DNA of 12,721 nucleotides from Acidimicrobiaceae bacterium (GCA_002715405.1 PAZD01000041.1:1-12721); one strand, 5' to 3'. Shown: positions 1 to 7,716, numbered from the stretch's first letter. Made by a program: numbers and translations. The notes: generated by a model from the sequence alone, not told the origin.

Positions 1-56
1 GTCGAATCAAAAGCGATACGATCATCGATCTACCTCGGCCAAGAATAATTGATTAG
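1..56 (+). CDS. ABC transporter ATP-binding protein, C-terminal end (partial; ends at a possibly premature TAG)
   Basis: The third reading frame is open from the left edge and encodes a tail with an I-D-L-P-R-P-R motif, typical of the C-terminus of nitrate/sulfonate/taurine-type ABC ATPases (SsuB/TauB/NrtD). It ends at TAG 54-56. The same frame then continues for 23 more codons to a TGA at 126-128. These codons (L-R-F-D-D-K-F-K-E-A-E, then H-R-I-W-K-E-L-R-D-E-I-I) look exactly like the usual family tail. In that longer reading the stop overlaps the permease ATG (115) by 14 bp, as expected in such operons. The gene is therefore either truncated by a nonsense mutation, affected by a sequence error, or naturally slightly short. 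The Walker motifs lie outside the window. The family assignment rests on this tail and on the permease next door. Confidence 0.6.
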   Translation, partial: RIKSDTIIDLPRPRIID

Positions 57-101
57 CTCCGCTTTGATGATAAATTCAAAGAAGCTGAGCATAGGATATG
101 G

Positions 102-106
102 AAGGA
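102..106 (+). promoter_or_regulatory. Shine-Dalgarno site that fixes the permease start
   Basis: AAGGA sits 8 nt before the ATG at 115 and favours that start over the in-frame TTG at 49, which has no comparable site and would place 22 extra, poorly fitting residues in front of the protein. Confidence 0.6.
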
Positions 107-114
107 ACTTCGTG

Positions 115-1080
115 ATGAAATCATCTGATACATCCTCACCTGAACCAAGTAACGACGAAAAAGACAATTCTCAAGATTCAACTATCAAATCAGAACGTTT
201 CGACATGTCAAAGGTCATCGAAACACCAAGATGGAAGCGAATTCTTAAAGCCGTTGACCTTCCAATTCAATTTGTCCGGATAGCTCTTTTCGTCCTAATT
301 ATTTGGGCGTGGGAATCACGCTGGATTTTTAAAGGAGGAAGCCCTTTCTCTTTCCTCGGTTGGGACTATCAAGTCTTTCCGGAAATTATTCCCTTATTTC
401 AAGGGGTACCCAGCGAAGCCTGGAATTTTTTACTAGATATTTGGGATGATTCACTGTTCTGGGGTGATTTCTGGGTGACATTACAGGAAGCCATTTATGG
501 TTTTGTTATTGGATCCACTTTGGGATTTACCGTCGGGCTTCTCCTAGGGAGTTTCAGAAGAGCAGCGAAAGTGATGTCTCCCTTTCTTATCTTCGCGAAT
601 GCTGTTCCAAAGATCGCACTCGCTCCGATCCTTATCCTTTGGTACGGGGTTGATATAGCATCAAAAGTTGCGTTGGCGACAATAATTGTTTTTTTCATTG
701 TTCAAATACCTGTCCAAGCTGCGGTGGCCGGTGTAGATCCGGATCTTGATGTTGTGGCGACTTCCATGGGTGCAACGCAATTCCAAAAATTTAGATTTGT
801 CGTCATCCCAGGTATTCTTGGCCCATTATTTGGAGCGCTTCGCCTTTCTTCGATCTATTCGATACTTGCAGTTGTGCTCGGAGAATTCATCGTATCTAAA
901 CGAGGTTTAGGCCAGCGGTTACTTTACGAGACAAATAACTTTGGTATGGGCAAAGCAATTGGATTAATTACTATTCTTGCCGGTCTCGCTCTTATCTTTA
1001 ATTTCATCATTGGAATGATGGAGCGAAGGTTTCTCAGATGGCAGGACACTGAGGCTCGAGGAAAAGTTGTCTCTCTTTAG
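115..1080 (+). CDS. ABC transporter permease, SsuC/TauC/NrtB family
   Basis: This is a 321-residue inner-membrane permease of a nitrate/sulfonate/taurine-type ABC importer (BPD_transp_1 domain). The N-terminus (about residues 1-45) is long, hydrophilic and Ser/Asp/Glu-rich, so probably cytoplasmic and disordered. A first membrane segment lies near residues 50-66, followed by a core of about five more from residue 120 to 302. The EAA loop, which contacts the ATPase, is recognisable around residues 214-232 (A-T-S-M-G-A through to V-V-I-P-G). The start was chosen at ATG 115 because of its ribosome-binding site; an upstream in-frame TTG exists at 49. It follows the ATPase directly and shares an operon with it. 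The substrate-binding protein is not in the window. The substrate could be a sulfonate, nitrate, a pyrimidine precursor or a similar small organic compound; the sequence does not say which. Confidence 0.9.
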   Translation: MKSSDTSSPEPSNDEKDNSQDSTIKSERFDMSKVIETPRWKRILKAVDLPIQFVRIALFVLIIWAWESRWIFKGGSPFSFLGWDYQVFPEIIPLFQGVPSEAWNFLLDIWDDSLFWGDFWVTLQEAIYGFVIGSTLGFTVGLLLGSFRRAAKVMSPFLIFANAVPKIALAPILILWYGVDIASKVALATIIVFFIVQIPVQAAVAGVDPDLDVVATSMGATQFQKFRFVVIPGILGPLFGALRLSSIYSILAVVLGEFIVSKRGLGQRLLYETNNFGMGKAIGLITILAGLALIFNFIIGMMERRFLRWQDTEARGKVVSL

Positions 1081-1098
1081 AAACTGAATTTAGTAGTA

Positions 1099-1698
1099 AT
1101 GGTGAAGCGAGGAAGACCTCCAGGCGTCTCTAGTGTTGCAACACGGCGTCGGATCATATCGATCGCCCGCGAAGAATTCAGCGAAAAAGGATACGATGGA
1201 GCATCGATTGCTTCAATAGCAACGAAGGCCCAGCTTGCCCCCAGCGCTATCTATAACCACTATGAAACAAAAACTAGGCTTTATATAGAAGTTTTTGAAG
1301 ACTCAGCAAACACAGTTTGGAATGATGTGAGTCAAGATCTCGAAACATCAACACTGGTTGATGCTGTTTATGCGCTCGTTGAAAAAAGCAGAACTTTGAC
1401 TGAACGGATGCCGCACCATAGCAACTTTCTTGCTGCTGCCCCGATTCAAGCGCGCTTATATCCGGAATTCCTCCCGCTTCTTGACCGAAGAACAAACTTC
1501 CAAGACCAGACATTTACTGCACTGGCTACTCTCGGAATTCGAACCGGAGAACTTAAGGGATTCTCGATAGAAGAAGGGAGAGAATTTCTTCGGGCCCTGA
1601 TCATGGGGTGGTTCTTTGAGCGTCATTTTCGTGAGAAAGAAATTGCTGGAAGCGGTGAGGTAATAATCAAAGTGCTCAAAGTTCTAGCTGATTCGTAA
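1099..1698 (+). CDS. TetR/AcrR family transcriptional regulator
   Basis: This 199-residue protein has the usual length of a TetR repressor. The N-terminal DNA-binding domain covers about residues 12-60. It has the typical R-R-R-I-I-S-I-A-R-E-E-F-S-E-K-G-Y pattern followed by the helix-turn-helix at about 37-56, ending in A-I-Y-N-H-Y. The C-terminal ligand-binding half is not specific enough to name an inducer. The gene starts 18 nt after the permease stop on the same strand, so it is probably co-transcribed with the transporter and may control it; its operator would then lie upstream of the window. No clear Shine-Dalgarno sequence precedes ATG 1099. A GTG at 1102 is an alternative start differing by one residue. 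Confidence 0.88.
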   Translation: MVKRGRPPGVSSVATRRRIISIAREEFSEKGYDGASIASIATKAQLAPSAIYNHYETKTRLYIEVFEDSANTVWNDVSQDLETSTLVDAVYALVEKSRTLTERMPHHSNFLAAAPIQARLYPEFLPLLDRRTNFQDQTFTALATLGIRTGELKGFSIEEGREFLRALIMGWFFERHFREKEIAGSGEVIIKVLKVLADS

Positions 1699-1764
1699 TT
1701 TTAAGAAGCTAGAGAGGATCGGACACCTCGAAAAAGCTGAACTCTCTTAACGGATTTATGAATT

Positions 1765-2823
1765 CTAGATTTGGTTATGGTCGAGAAGGGCTTGAATCGA
1801 CCGTGTCCCCATAGATATTCCCAGCTCACGAACCCTTGGAATCGCAGTATCGTTTATCAGCGGCACTGCGCAGGCAATAGCAAGACTATAAACCAGTGAT
1901 GATCTGTAGACTTCGCGTAGATTATCGAGATCTATTTTGAGGCCGAAGCGATTCATCTCTTCCATGTAGAAACGAAGGAGATCTTCTTCATGCCGTTGTC
2001 GATCCTCTATCGTCATGGATTGAATCAGGAAATAGGTAAAATCAAAAGCAGGCGGGGCTATGCAACAACCTTGCCAGTCGATTACGGCAACGGATGAACC
2101 ATCTGCTGAAAATAGTAGATTATCTGCCCGTAAATCGCTATGAACAAATGTCGAAGGGAATTCTGCCGTTCGGCACAGCATCCGATCGACTTCCTCGGCA
2201 AGATATTCCGCTTCGTAACTGATGGTTGATGGAATCTCTCCATGTAGTAGCTCTGATAACTTATTCCATCCATTTTTGGTAACTGTTGTTAGGTTGATTC
2301 GCCGCCGCTGATCATCTAATCGCGGCAACCAGGGCTTTGTATTCAGAATAGGGTCCCTCCACCAGAACGCATGTAACTTCGCCATTTCTGTAATAACGAG
2401 CTGAGCTTGCTTTTCTGAAAGGCCCGCAATCTGATCGACAGAGATATCCGCATCAATCATTTCCTGAAGTAAAAGAAACTCCGCAGTTTCTGGGTCATAC
2501 CATGACCCAATCATTTCCGGAACATTTACTGGTGTAGGAGCAAGTAGCTCGTCATAACACCGGAGTTCTCGTTCATGCGTTCCACCGCGTTTCGCTAACG
2601 CTAAAGTCTCTTCGCGCATGGCCGCAAATTTAGCCACAATTGTTAGAGGATCTTTCGTGTCGTCTATGAAAAAGATCTCGAGTTTGAAGATTTCTCCGAG
2701 CATTCCCCGATCTTCCCCGATTCGTTCGGTTTGAAAGCCCGATACTTTTGATCCAATCGCACCGCCAAGAAACGCATCGGTCACTTGATCAATAGATGTT
2801 GGAAAAGGTGGAGGGTAGATCAC
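1765..2823 (-). CDS. Phosphotransferase/kinase-like protein (APH / EcK-like fold)
   Basis: This 352-residue protein has the layout of aminoglycoside-phosphotransferase-like small-molecule kinases, and resembles the ecdysteroid-kinase-like (EcKL/CHK) branch more than antibiotic kinases. Visible features are a probable ATP-binding lysine (V-A-K-F, K65) with an acidic residue in H-E-R-E-L (84-86), a linker with L-L-L-Q-E-M at about 117-122, the catalytic loop H-S-D-L-R-A-D-N (H228, D230, N235), and the metal-binding aspartate in V-I-D-W (D249). It should phosphorylate a hydroxyl on a small molecule in the cytoplasm; the substrate is unknown. The start is a GTG whose bases overlap the sulfatase stop (GTGA), so the two genes are translationally coupled and probably act on the same compound class. 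It converges on the TetR gene, with 66 bp between them. Confidence 0.85.
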   Translation of the reverse strand: MIYPPPFPTSIDQVTDAFLGGAIGSKVSGFQTERIGEDRGMLGEIFKLEIFFIDDTKDPLTIVAKFAAMREETLALAKRGGTHERELRCYDELLAPTPVNVPEMIGSWYDPETAEFLLLQEMIDADISVDQIAGLSEKQAQLVITEMAKLHAFWWRDPILNTKPWLPRLDDQRRRINLTTVTKNGWNKLSELLHGEIPSTISYEAEYLAEEVDRMLCRTAEFPSTFVHSDLRADNLLFSADGSSVAVIDWQGCCIAPPAFDFTYFLIQSMTIEDRQRHEEDLLRFYMEEMNRFGLKIDLDNLREVYRSSLVYSLAIACAVPLINDTAIPRVRELGISMGTRSIQALLDHNQI

Positions 2824-4310
2824 GCTTGACCCTGAAGCGAGACAAATTCTGCCGCCTCAGCTTCACGAAGACGTTCGTACCATTCTCGTACTTCCGTTCT
2901 TCGGCTTCGGTCCATAGCGAGGTTCTCTAATTCATGGGGGTCCTCATGAAGGTCATAGAACTCATGCTCCTGATCATCAAAGTGTGCATCCTCTGTGAAT
3001 ATCTTCGGCCCTTCTATGGGGGTGCCTCGCGTAGTACTGGAGCCTCCCACACCATAGTATCGACAGTATTTGTAGCGTCCGTCAAAGATTCCTCTACTGG
3101 CATACCTTGTATTCAACAGGCCGTCATACCATGCCCAGTCTTGGGCAAATAGGACATAGTCCCTCCCGTTAAGCGATGGGTTCTGCCAAAGGGGTAGCAT
3201 CGACCGGCCAGGTAAATCCGCTTCTTCTGGGTTAATTCCACCAAGTTCACATATAGTGGCTGCGAGATCGATAGGGTTCATCATTGCATTGGTTACAGTT
3301 CCTGGCGAAGTAACACCAGGCGCAACCACATACAAGGGTATTTTCATGGTTTCCTCATAGTTCCATGGGCCTTTTGAACGAAGGCCATGTGATCCGCATT
3401 GGTCACCATGGTCAGCCGTAAAAATAACTACGGTATTGTCCCAAGCGCCGGTTTTATCCAACGCATCAAGAATCAAAGATAAGCTCTCATCGCTCATCTG
3501 ATGCAACTTCAGGTAATAATCGAGTAGCCGAAGCCATTTTGGCCTGTCAGCTGGGTCTAACCATCCATTTGATCTCGACATTTCATGCATGAATCTTCTA
3601 TGGACATCAGGCTTAGAATGCAGGTCATCATCGAAATTCTCTGGAAGTTCTGTAGTCCACTCTTCGTATGGGAGGTTGAAAGCTGGAAGAGGGTCCTCTC
3701 GCCCCCAGTCATAGGTCGCATACCGTTCTTTTAATGCGTTGACCTTTTCAGGATTTTCTTCCTGATACCAAGGTTGGTCCATTGGAAACCACATTATGTC
3801 ATGCGGATTGACGAGGCCTACTGACAAGAACCAAGGGTTTGACTCGTCCCTTCTGTCCTCTATCCACTGGGCAGCAGAACGAGCAATCGGTTCATCAAAT
3901 TCAACGCCACTTCCAGCCTGGCCCCAAAATGCTTTATCGTTACCTTCCCAGTCGCTGAACCCATAAGCGTCCATATCGGGGAATGCAACTGGGGCAAGAT
4001 GCCATTTACCCTTGTAGCCCGTGTAATAGCCCTTAGAACGGAAAAGTTTCCCGAGCGTTTGGGCGTCAGTGGACAGTTCCCCATTTGCGGGCATTATGCA
4101 GTTTTCTAGAACTCCATGGACGGGAAGGTATTGACCTGTAAATAATGTCCCGCGGCTTGGTGAGCATGGGGATGTATGCGTGTAATATCTTGTGAACTCT
4201 AGGCCTTGGTCCATGAGGCGTTGCCTGGCGGGTAGTGAGAAACCCTCAGGAATCCAGTCTCTTTGGCGTTCTTGATCTGCGACTATTAGAAGAATGTTTG
4301 GTGCGTTCAT
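2820..4310 (-). CDS. Sulfatase, formylglycine-dependent (Cys-type)
   Basis: This 496-residue protein belongs to the alkaline-phosphatase superfamily sulfatases. The signature C-S-P-S-R-G-T-L-F-T-G starts at C49, the cysteine that formylglycine-generating enzyme converts to formylglycine. The N-terminal metal site is L-L-I-V-A-D-Q (D12, with Gln rather than the second Asp seen in many arylsulfatases). The second metal site is F-T-A-D-H-G-D in the middle of the protein, followed by S-K-G-P-W-N-Y-E-E. The C-terminal F-Y-D-L-H-E-D-P-H-E-L-E-N-L motif is also typical. No signal peptide is visible, so the enzyme is probably cytoplasmic. It would hydrolyse a sulfate ester; choline-sulfatase-like, carbohydrate or other organic sulfates are all possible. 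The gene has no Shine-Dalgarno sequence and may be leaderless (TAATTT 6 nt before ATG). It leads a two-gene operon with the kinase. Confidence 0.92.
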   Translation of the reverse strand: MNAPNILLIVADQERQRDWIPEGFSLPARQRLMDQGLEFTRYYTHTSPCSPSRGTLFTGQYLPVHGVLENCIMPANGELSTDAQTLGKLFRSKGYYTGYKGKWHLAPVAFPDMDAYGFSDWEGNDKAFWGQAGSGVEFDEPIARSAAQWIEDRRDESNPWFLSVGLVNPHDIMWFPMDQPWYQEENPEKVNALKERYATYDWGREDPLPAFNLPYEEWTTELPENFDDDLHSKPDVHRRFMHEMSRSNGWLDPADRPKWLRLLDYYLKLHQMSDESLSLILDALDKTGAWDNTVVIFTADHGDQCGSHGLRSKGPWNYEETMKIPLYVVAPGVTSPGTVTNAMMNPIDLAATICELGGINPEEADLPGRSMLPLWQNPSLNGRDYVLFAQDWAWYDGLLNTRYASRGIFDGRYKYCRYYGVGGSSTTRGTPIEGPKIFTEDAHFDDQEHEFYDLHEDPHELENLAMDRSRRTEVREWYERLREAEAAEFVSLQGQA

Positions 4311-4316
4311 TTAACA

Positions 4317-4322
4317 AAATTA
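4317..4322 (-). promoter_or_regulatory. Candidate -10 box (TAATTT) for a leaderless sulfatase mRNA
   Basis: TAATTT lies 6 nt before the sulfatase ATG, fitting TANNNT with transcription starting at or next to the start codon. There is no Shine-Dalgarno sequence and no convincing -35 box. The same arrangement recurs at the dehydrogenase and phosphatase genes in this window. Confidence 0.4.
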
Positions 4323-4350
4323 GCACGATAGGAAGTCTGATATGTAATCC

Positions 4351-4361
4351 ATGAATTTCAT
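4351..4361. repeat. 11-bp palindrome in the divergent sulfatase / acyl-CoA synthetase promoter region
   Basis: ATGAA-T-TTCAT is a perfect palindrome about midway between the two divergent genes, about 40 bp upstream of the sulfatase start. It could be a regulator binding site, but it is short and AT-rich, so chance is possible. Confidence 0.25.
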
Positions 4362-4402
4362 AGAATATGTTTTTAACATGTCGCCGAGTTGTGCTTGACG
4401 AT

Positions 4403-4431
4403 CTGACGAAATGAGATGTACCGTCTAAAAT
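4403..4431 (+). promoter_or_regulatory. Candidate sigma70-type promoter for acyl-CoA synthetase
   Basis: CTGACG (4403-4408) is separated by 17 nt from TAAAAT (4426-4431). They match TTGACA at 4 of 6 positions and TATAAT at 5 of 6. The predicted start near 4438 gives a short leader that includes the AAAGGAG ribosome-binding site at 4451-4457, 7 nt before ATG 4465. Confidence 0.45.
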
Positions 4432-4464
4432 TTCAATACTGGATAATCCAAAAGGAGCACCGGA

Positions 4465-5991
4465 ATGCTTGTTCCATTAACCGTCAAAGATCATATAGAT
4501 CGGGCTCGTCTCGTCTACGGCAATCGTACCGGAATCATTGATGAGCCGAATCAGCCGGCGCAACCTCTTCCAGAACTCACTTATGGGGAATTTGCTAGTC
4601 GGGCAAAGGCAATGGCTAAGGGATTTGAACAGATGGGCGTTTCACTAGGTGGCCGCGTTGGCCTTGTATCGCAAAACGCGTCGCGAATGCTTTCCTTTCT
4701 TTTTGGGACAGCTGCTTGGGGGAGGGTCGGTGTACCTATTAATTTTCGCTTAAACCTTGAAGAAATACAGTACATAGTTGAACACTCAGGTGCAGAAGTG
4801 TTACTCGTTGATCCAGAATTAGCCAACACTTTGAAGGACATATCGGTAAAGAAGTTGATTGTTCTAGGTGCTGATACTGATAGTGAGATCTTTGTATCCG
4901 GAGAACCTGAACAGTGGGATGAGGATGAAAACGCCACCGCAACGATTAACTACACCAGTGGAACGACGGCGAGACCTAAAGGTGTCGAGATGACACATAG
5001 GATGCTGTGGACAAACGCTGCAATATTTGGGTGGCAGGCGGGAGTGAATGACCGTGATGTGTATCTGCATACATTGCCGATGTTCCATTGCAATGGGTGG
5101 GGGATGCCATTTGCACTAACTGCGATGGGAGTTCCGCAAGTTGTTTTACGTAAAGTCGACGGTGAGGAAATCCTTCAACGAGTTCAAAAGCACGGCGTGA
5201 CGTTGATGTGTGGTGCCCCCGCTGTTGTTGCTGCGATCCTTGACGCTGCTGCAACATGGGAAGGGGAAATTCCTGGGGCTGGCCGAACAAGGATCGTTGT
5301 TGCTGGAGCTCCTCCGCCAACCTCAATAATTGAGCAGGTAGAAACAGTATTGGGTTGGGAATTTATTCAGATCTACGGCCTTACCGAGACAGCTCCTCTT
5401 TTAACGATGTCGCGTGGGAGAACAGAATGGGACCAGCTTTCCAGTGGAGAACGGGCACAGTTGCTTGGCCGTGCTGGAGCGCCAGCACTTGGTGTGAAGA
5501 TAAAAGTTACTGATGACGGTGAGATTCTCGCCCGATCGAATCATGTCTTAAAGGGTTACTGGGATCAACCTGAAGCGACAGATGATGCTATTCGTTCCGG
5601 CTGGTTCCATACGGGTGATGGCGGATATGTAGATGATGGAAACTACGTATCTATCGCTGATAGGAAAAAGGATGTCATTATTTCAGGTGGGGAGAATGTT
5701 TCTTCTATTGAAGTTGAAGATGCCCTATTCTCCCATGAGGCCGTAACTGAAGCTGCTGTTATCGGCGTTCCTGATGAAAAGTGGGGAGAAACCGTGAAGG
5801 CCCTGGTCGTTGTTGAGAGTGAAGTAACTGAGCAGGAACTTATTGATTATTGCCGAGAGAAATTAGCCCATTATAAATGCCCTACGTCGATTGAATTCCG
5901 TGATGAACTTGCACGAACGGCGACCGGCAAGCTTCAAAAGTACAAGCTACGTGCCCCATATTGGGAGGGCCAAGAAAAACAAGTTAACTAG
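4465..5991 (+). CDS. AMP-binding acyl-CoA synthetase / fatty-acid--CoA ligase
   Basis: This 508-residue cytoplasmic enzyme of the ANL superfamily activates a carboxylic acid to its acyl-AMP and then acyl-CoA. The motifs run in order: P-loop Y-T-S-G-T-T-A-R-P-K-G (163-173), the acyl-site region L-P-M-F-H-C-N-G-W (204-212), Y-G-L-T-E-T-A-P (304-311), G-W-F-H-T-G-D (379-385), hinge D-R-K-K-D (399-403), S-G-G-E-N-V-S (407-413), and the C-terminal T-A-T-G-K-L with the adenylation lysine K489. Length is normal for medium/long-chain or aromatic acyl-CoA ligases. ATG 4465 has a strong AAAGGAG site 7 nt upstream. The chain length or aromatic specificity cannot be read from these motifs. A SnoaL-like gene follows after 48 bp on the same strand, probably in the same transcript. 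Confidence 0.93.
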   Translation: MLVPLTVKDHIDRARLVYGNRTGIIDEPNQPAQPLPELTYGEFASRAKAMAKGFEQMGVSLGGRVGLVSQNASRMLSFLFGTAAWGRVGVPINFRLNLEEIQYIVEHSGAEVLLVDPELANTLKDISVKKLIVLGADTDSEIFVSGEPEQWDEDENATATINYTSGTTARPKGVEMTHRMLWTNAAIFGWQAGVNDRDVYLHTLPMFHCNGWGMPFALTAMGVPQVVLRKVDGEEILQRVQKHGVTLMCGAPAVVAAILDAAATWEGEIPGAGRTRIVVAGAPPPTSIIEQVETVLGWEFIQIYGLTETAPLLTMSRGRTEWDQLSSGERAQLLGRAGAPALGVKIKVTDDGEILARSNHVLKGYWDQPEATDDAIRSGWFHTGDGGYVDDGNYVSIADRKKDVIISGGENVSSIEVEDALFSHEAVTEAAVIGVPDEKWGETVKALVVVESEVTEQELIDYCREKLAHYKCPTSIEFRDELARTATGKLQKYKLRAPYWEGQEKQVN

Positions 5992-5999
5992 ACATAAGG

Positions 6000-6019
6000 T
6001 TGCTTACACGTGTAGGCAA
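6000..6019. repeat. 20-bp near-perfect palindrome with an ACACGTGT core
   Basis: The two ten-base arms (TTGCTTACAC and GTGTAGGCAA) are inverted copies with one mismatch, centred at 6009/6010 in the gap between the acyl-CoA synthetase and the SnoaL-like gene. In RNA it could fold into a hairpin of about seven pairs, the mismatch becoming a G-U pair. No T-run follows, so an intrinsic terminator is unlikely. A regulator site or an mRNA-processing hairpin just before the next ribosome-binding site fits better. Confidence 0.45.
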
Positions 6020-6039
6020 AATATCGAAGGAGGGGTTCT

Positions 6040-6393
6040 ATGGGTGGTGAAGCATACGACGTGATAAAACAATTCTGGTCTAATCAGGATTCGGGGGATT
6101 ACACCCTCACGGCTCACATGTTTTCAGAAGACGCCGTTTTTGACGATCCGATTTTCGGGACATTTAACGGAAGGTCTGAAATATCTCAATTTCTGGAGAA
6201 GATGAATAGGGTCGTGGCTTCGATCAATGGCAGATTTCGCCTCGAAGAACTTGCAGGAGATGACCACACTGCTTGGGCTCAGTGGTCGTTCACCTCGGAC
6301 GACGGGCACCGAGAGGGTGATGGCGTCTACCGCGTCAAAGACGGATGCATCACCTATTATCGGGATTACATGAATGAGGCAGATAGTACCTAA
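6040..6393 (+). CDS. SnoaL-like / NTF2-like small protein
   Basis: This 117-residue protein has the pattern of the NTF2/SnoaL cone fold: an N-terminal helix with F-W-S-N-Q-D-S-G-D-Y, then F-S-E-D-A-V-F-D-D-P-I-F-G-T-F-N-G-R-S-E-I, then beta strands ending in D-Y-M-N-E. The fold houses small binding or isomerase/cyclase sites; no specific reaction can be assigned. A near-ideal AAGGAGG at 6027-6033 lies 6 nt before the ATG, the strongest ribosome-binding site in the window, which suggests high expression. It lies 48 bp after the acyl-CoA synthetase and may act on related intermediates. Its last codons overlap, tail to tail, the stop of the MFS gene on the other strand. Confidence 0.8.
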   Translation: MGGEAYDVIKQFWSNQDSGDYTLTAHMFSEDAVFDDPIFGTFNGRSEISQFLEKMNRVVASINGRFRLEELAGDDHTAWAQWSFTSDDGHREGDGVYRVKDGCITYYRDYMNEADST

Positions 6394-7637
6394 TTCTGCC
6401 CGTTAGAGAGGATGTCTTCTCCGATTATGGGGCCGGACTTTAATCTAAAGAGCCCACCGAGAAGAACGGCGATGATCGCACTTGAGTAAAGAATCGCTGA
6501 TACCGATGTTACCTCTATCAGCGGACCTGCAATCAAATTCCCGAAAGGAACAGTTCCCCCGAAGGAAAGCACCCAGATAGCGGCAATTCTTCCACGTATG
6601 TTCTCATCTACGTGCTCCTGCCAGTACGTGCTTAGCGTTGTCGGCAGAATAAGGTAACACAAGCCAACCAAGAAAATAGCGAAGTAACCGGTGTTAATCG
6701 ATCGGAGGGAAACGAGCCATGCGAGCGTCACGCCAAATGAAACGAGCGAAAATCTGATCAGTAGATCTCTACGAGCTTGCAACAGGACGGTCCCGACGAG
6801 GAGAGCGCCGAAAAGCGCGCCAAAGCCAAACGTTGCATAAAACCATCCATATTGTGTGCTTTTGGCGTCAATATCCATGTTTACTTCAGCGATAGCTGGA
6901 AGTTGGCCGATAAAGGGAAGACAGAAGAACGAAAATAACGACATCAGGATTAGAGGGCTTCCAACTTGGGGCGCGCGCCTAGCAATTCTAAATCCGCCAA
7001 GAAGGCGATCTCCCAGACTTTTTGGTTCCGCAGTTGTCTCAGGGATTTGAGTGAACATTATTGCTGCGAGAACGAAGAGGTACGTTGCTGCGTTTAATCC
7101 GAAGACTTCTGCAAAGCCGAAACGGCTAGTCAACCATCCCCCTAAAGCAGGCCCAATAACTCGAGCGCCATTCATCGACATCGAATTCAAGGCCACAGCT
7201 GCTTGGAGGTTATTTCGTCCGGCAAGTTCAGGGATAACCGACGTGAAAGTCGGGGCGTAAATTCCTTGACCGAGGCCGATGATAAAAACTAAAACCAGAA
7301 GTGTTCTTTGCCCGATCTCACCATCTACAACGTTTATCGTCAGAACCACCGTCCACGCTAGCTGCCAAATCTGAGAGAGGAAAAGAATATTTCGCCTATT
7401 GCCCGTATCAGCAAGCGACCCTCCCAGAAGACTTAGGAGGGCAAGTGGGCCTAAATTCGCAAAGATAATTGCCCCGAGGTATTCACTTGAGCCGCTTATT
7501 TCCCATGCAAGAACACCGAGCGCTGTTGTTTGCATCCAACGCCCAATACCCGATAGGAATGACCCAATATAGAGGCGTCTGAAGGGGGTGACAGCTAGCG
7601 CTTCACGGGTAGTCCCACGTTTAGGTCGTTCAGACAT
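6390..7637 (-). CDS. MFS transporter (MFS_3 / EntS-like exporter)
   Basis: This 415-residue integral membrane protein has about twelve hydrophobic segments and the organisation of the MFS_3 drug/siderophore exporter group: an N-terminal T-P-F-R-R-L-Y-I-G-S-F-L-S motif, then loop motif G-G-S-L-A-D-T-G-N-R-R (72-82), and a central cytoplasmic loop around residues 200-220. It probably exports a small organic compound by proton antiport; the substrate is unknown. ATG 7637 was preferred to an in-frame TTG at 7646 because family proteins begin close to this residue. No Shine-Dalgarno sequence is seen for either; TACGGT lies 8 nt before the ATG. It is the last gene of the minus-strand cluster, 79 bp after the SDR gene, and its TAG stop overlaps the TAA of the convergent SnoaL gene. 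Confidence 0.88.
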   Translation of the reverse strand: MSERPKRGTTREALAVTPFRRLYIGSFLSGIGRWMQTTALGVLAWEISGSSEYLGAIIFANLGPLALLSLLGGSLADTGNRRNILFLSQIWQLAWTVVLTINVVDGEIGQRTLLVLVFIIGLGQGIYAPTFTSVIPELAGRNNLQAAVALNSMSMNGARVIGPALGGWLTSRFGFAEVFGLNAATYLFVLAAIMFTQIPETTAEPKSLGDRLLGGFRIARRAPQVGSPLILMSLFSFFCLPFIGQLPAIAEVNMDIDAKSTQYGWFYATFGFGALFGALLVGTVLLQARRDLLIRFSLVSFGVTLAWLVSLRSINTGYFAIFLVGLCYLILPTTLSTYWQEHVDENIRGRIAAIWVLSFGGTVPFGNLIAGPLIEVTSVSAILYSSAIIAVLLGGLFRLKSGPIIGEDILSNGQN

Positions 7638-7699
7638 AAGTACCAACCGTAGCGATACTTAAGGCTTCGGCTACGAACCCTATGCGATTTCAAGTTGTG

Positions 7700-7714
7700 A
7701 TTTGTGCCACAAAT
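7700..7714. repeat. 15-bp perfect palindrome upstream of the MFS gene
   Basis: ATTTGTG-C-CACAAAT lies 2 bp past the SDR stop and about 60 bp upstream of the MFS start. The position suits an operator for a separate exporter promoter. As RNA it would need several bases opened to form a loop and has no following T-run, so a terminator role is weak. Confidence 0.4.
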
Positions 7715-7716
7715 AC

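Noticed and set aside
49..114. Upstream TTG start giving a 343-residue permease
   Set aside because: No ribosome-binding site precedes it. The region is better explained as the ATPase tail in another frame, and ATG 115 has AAGGA at a good distance.
1699..1764. Bidirectional terminator between the TetR and kinase genes (AGAGAG at 1711-1716, CTCTCT at 1742-1747)
   Set aside because: The loop would be 25 nt long and no T-run follows on either strand, so I do not call a terminator.
4395..4431. TTGACG (4395-4400) as the -35 box of the acyl-CoA synthetase promoter
   Set aside because: The spacing to TAAAAT is 25 nt, too long; CTGACG at 4403 gives 17 nt.
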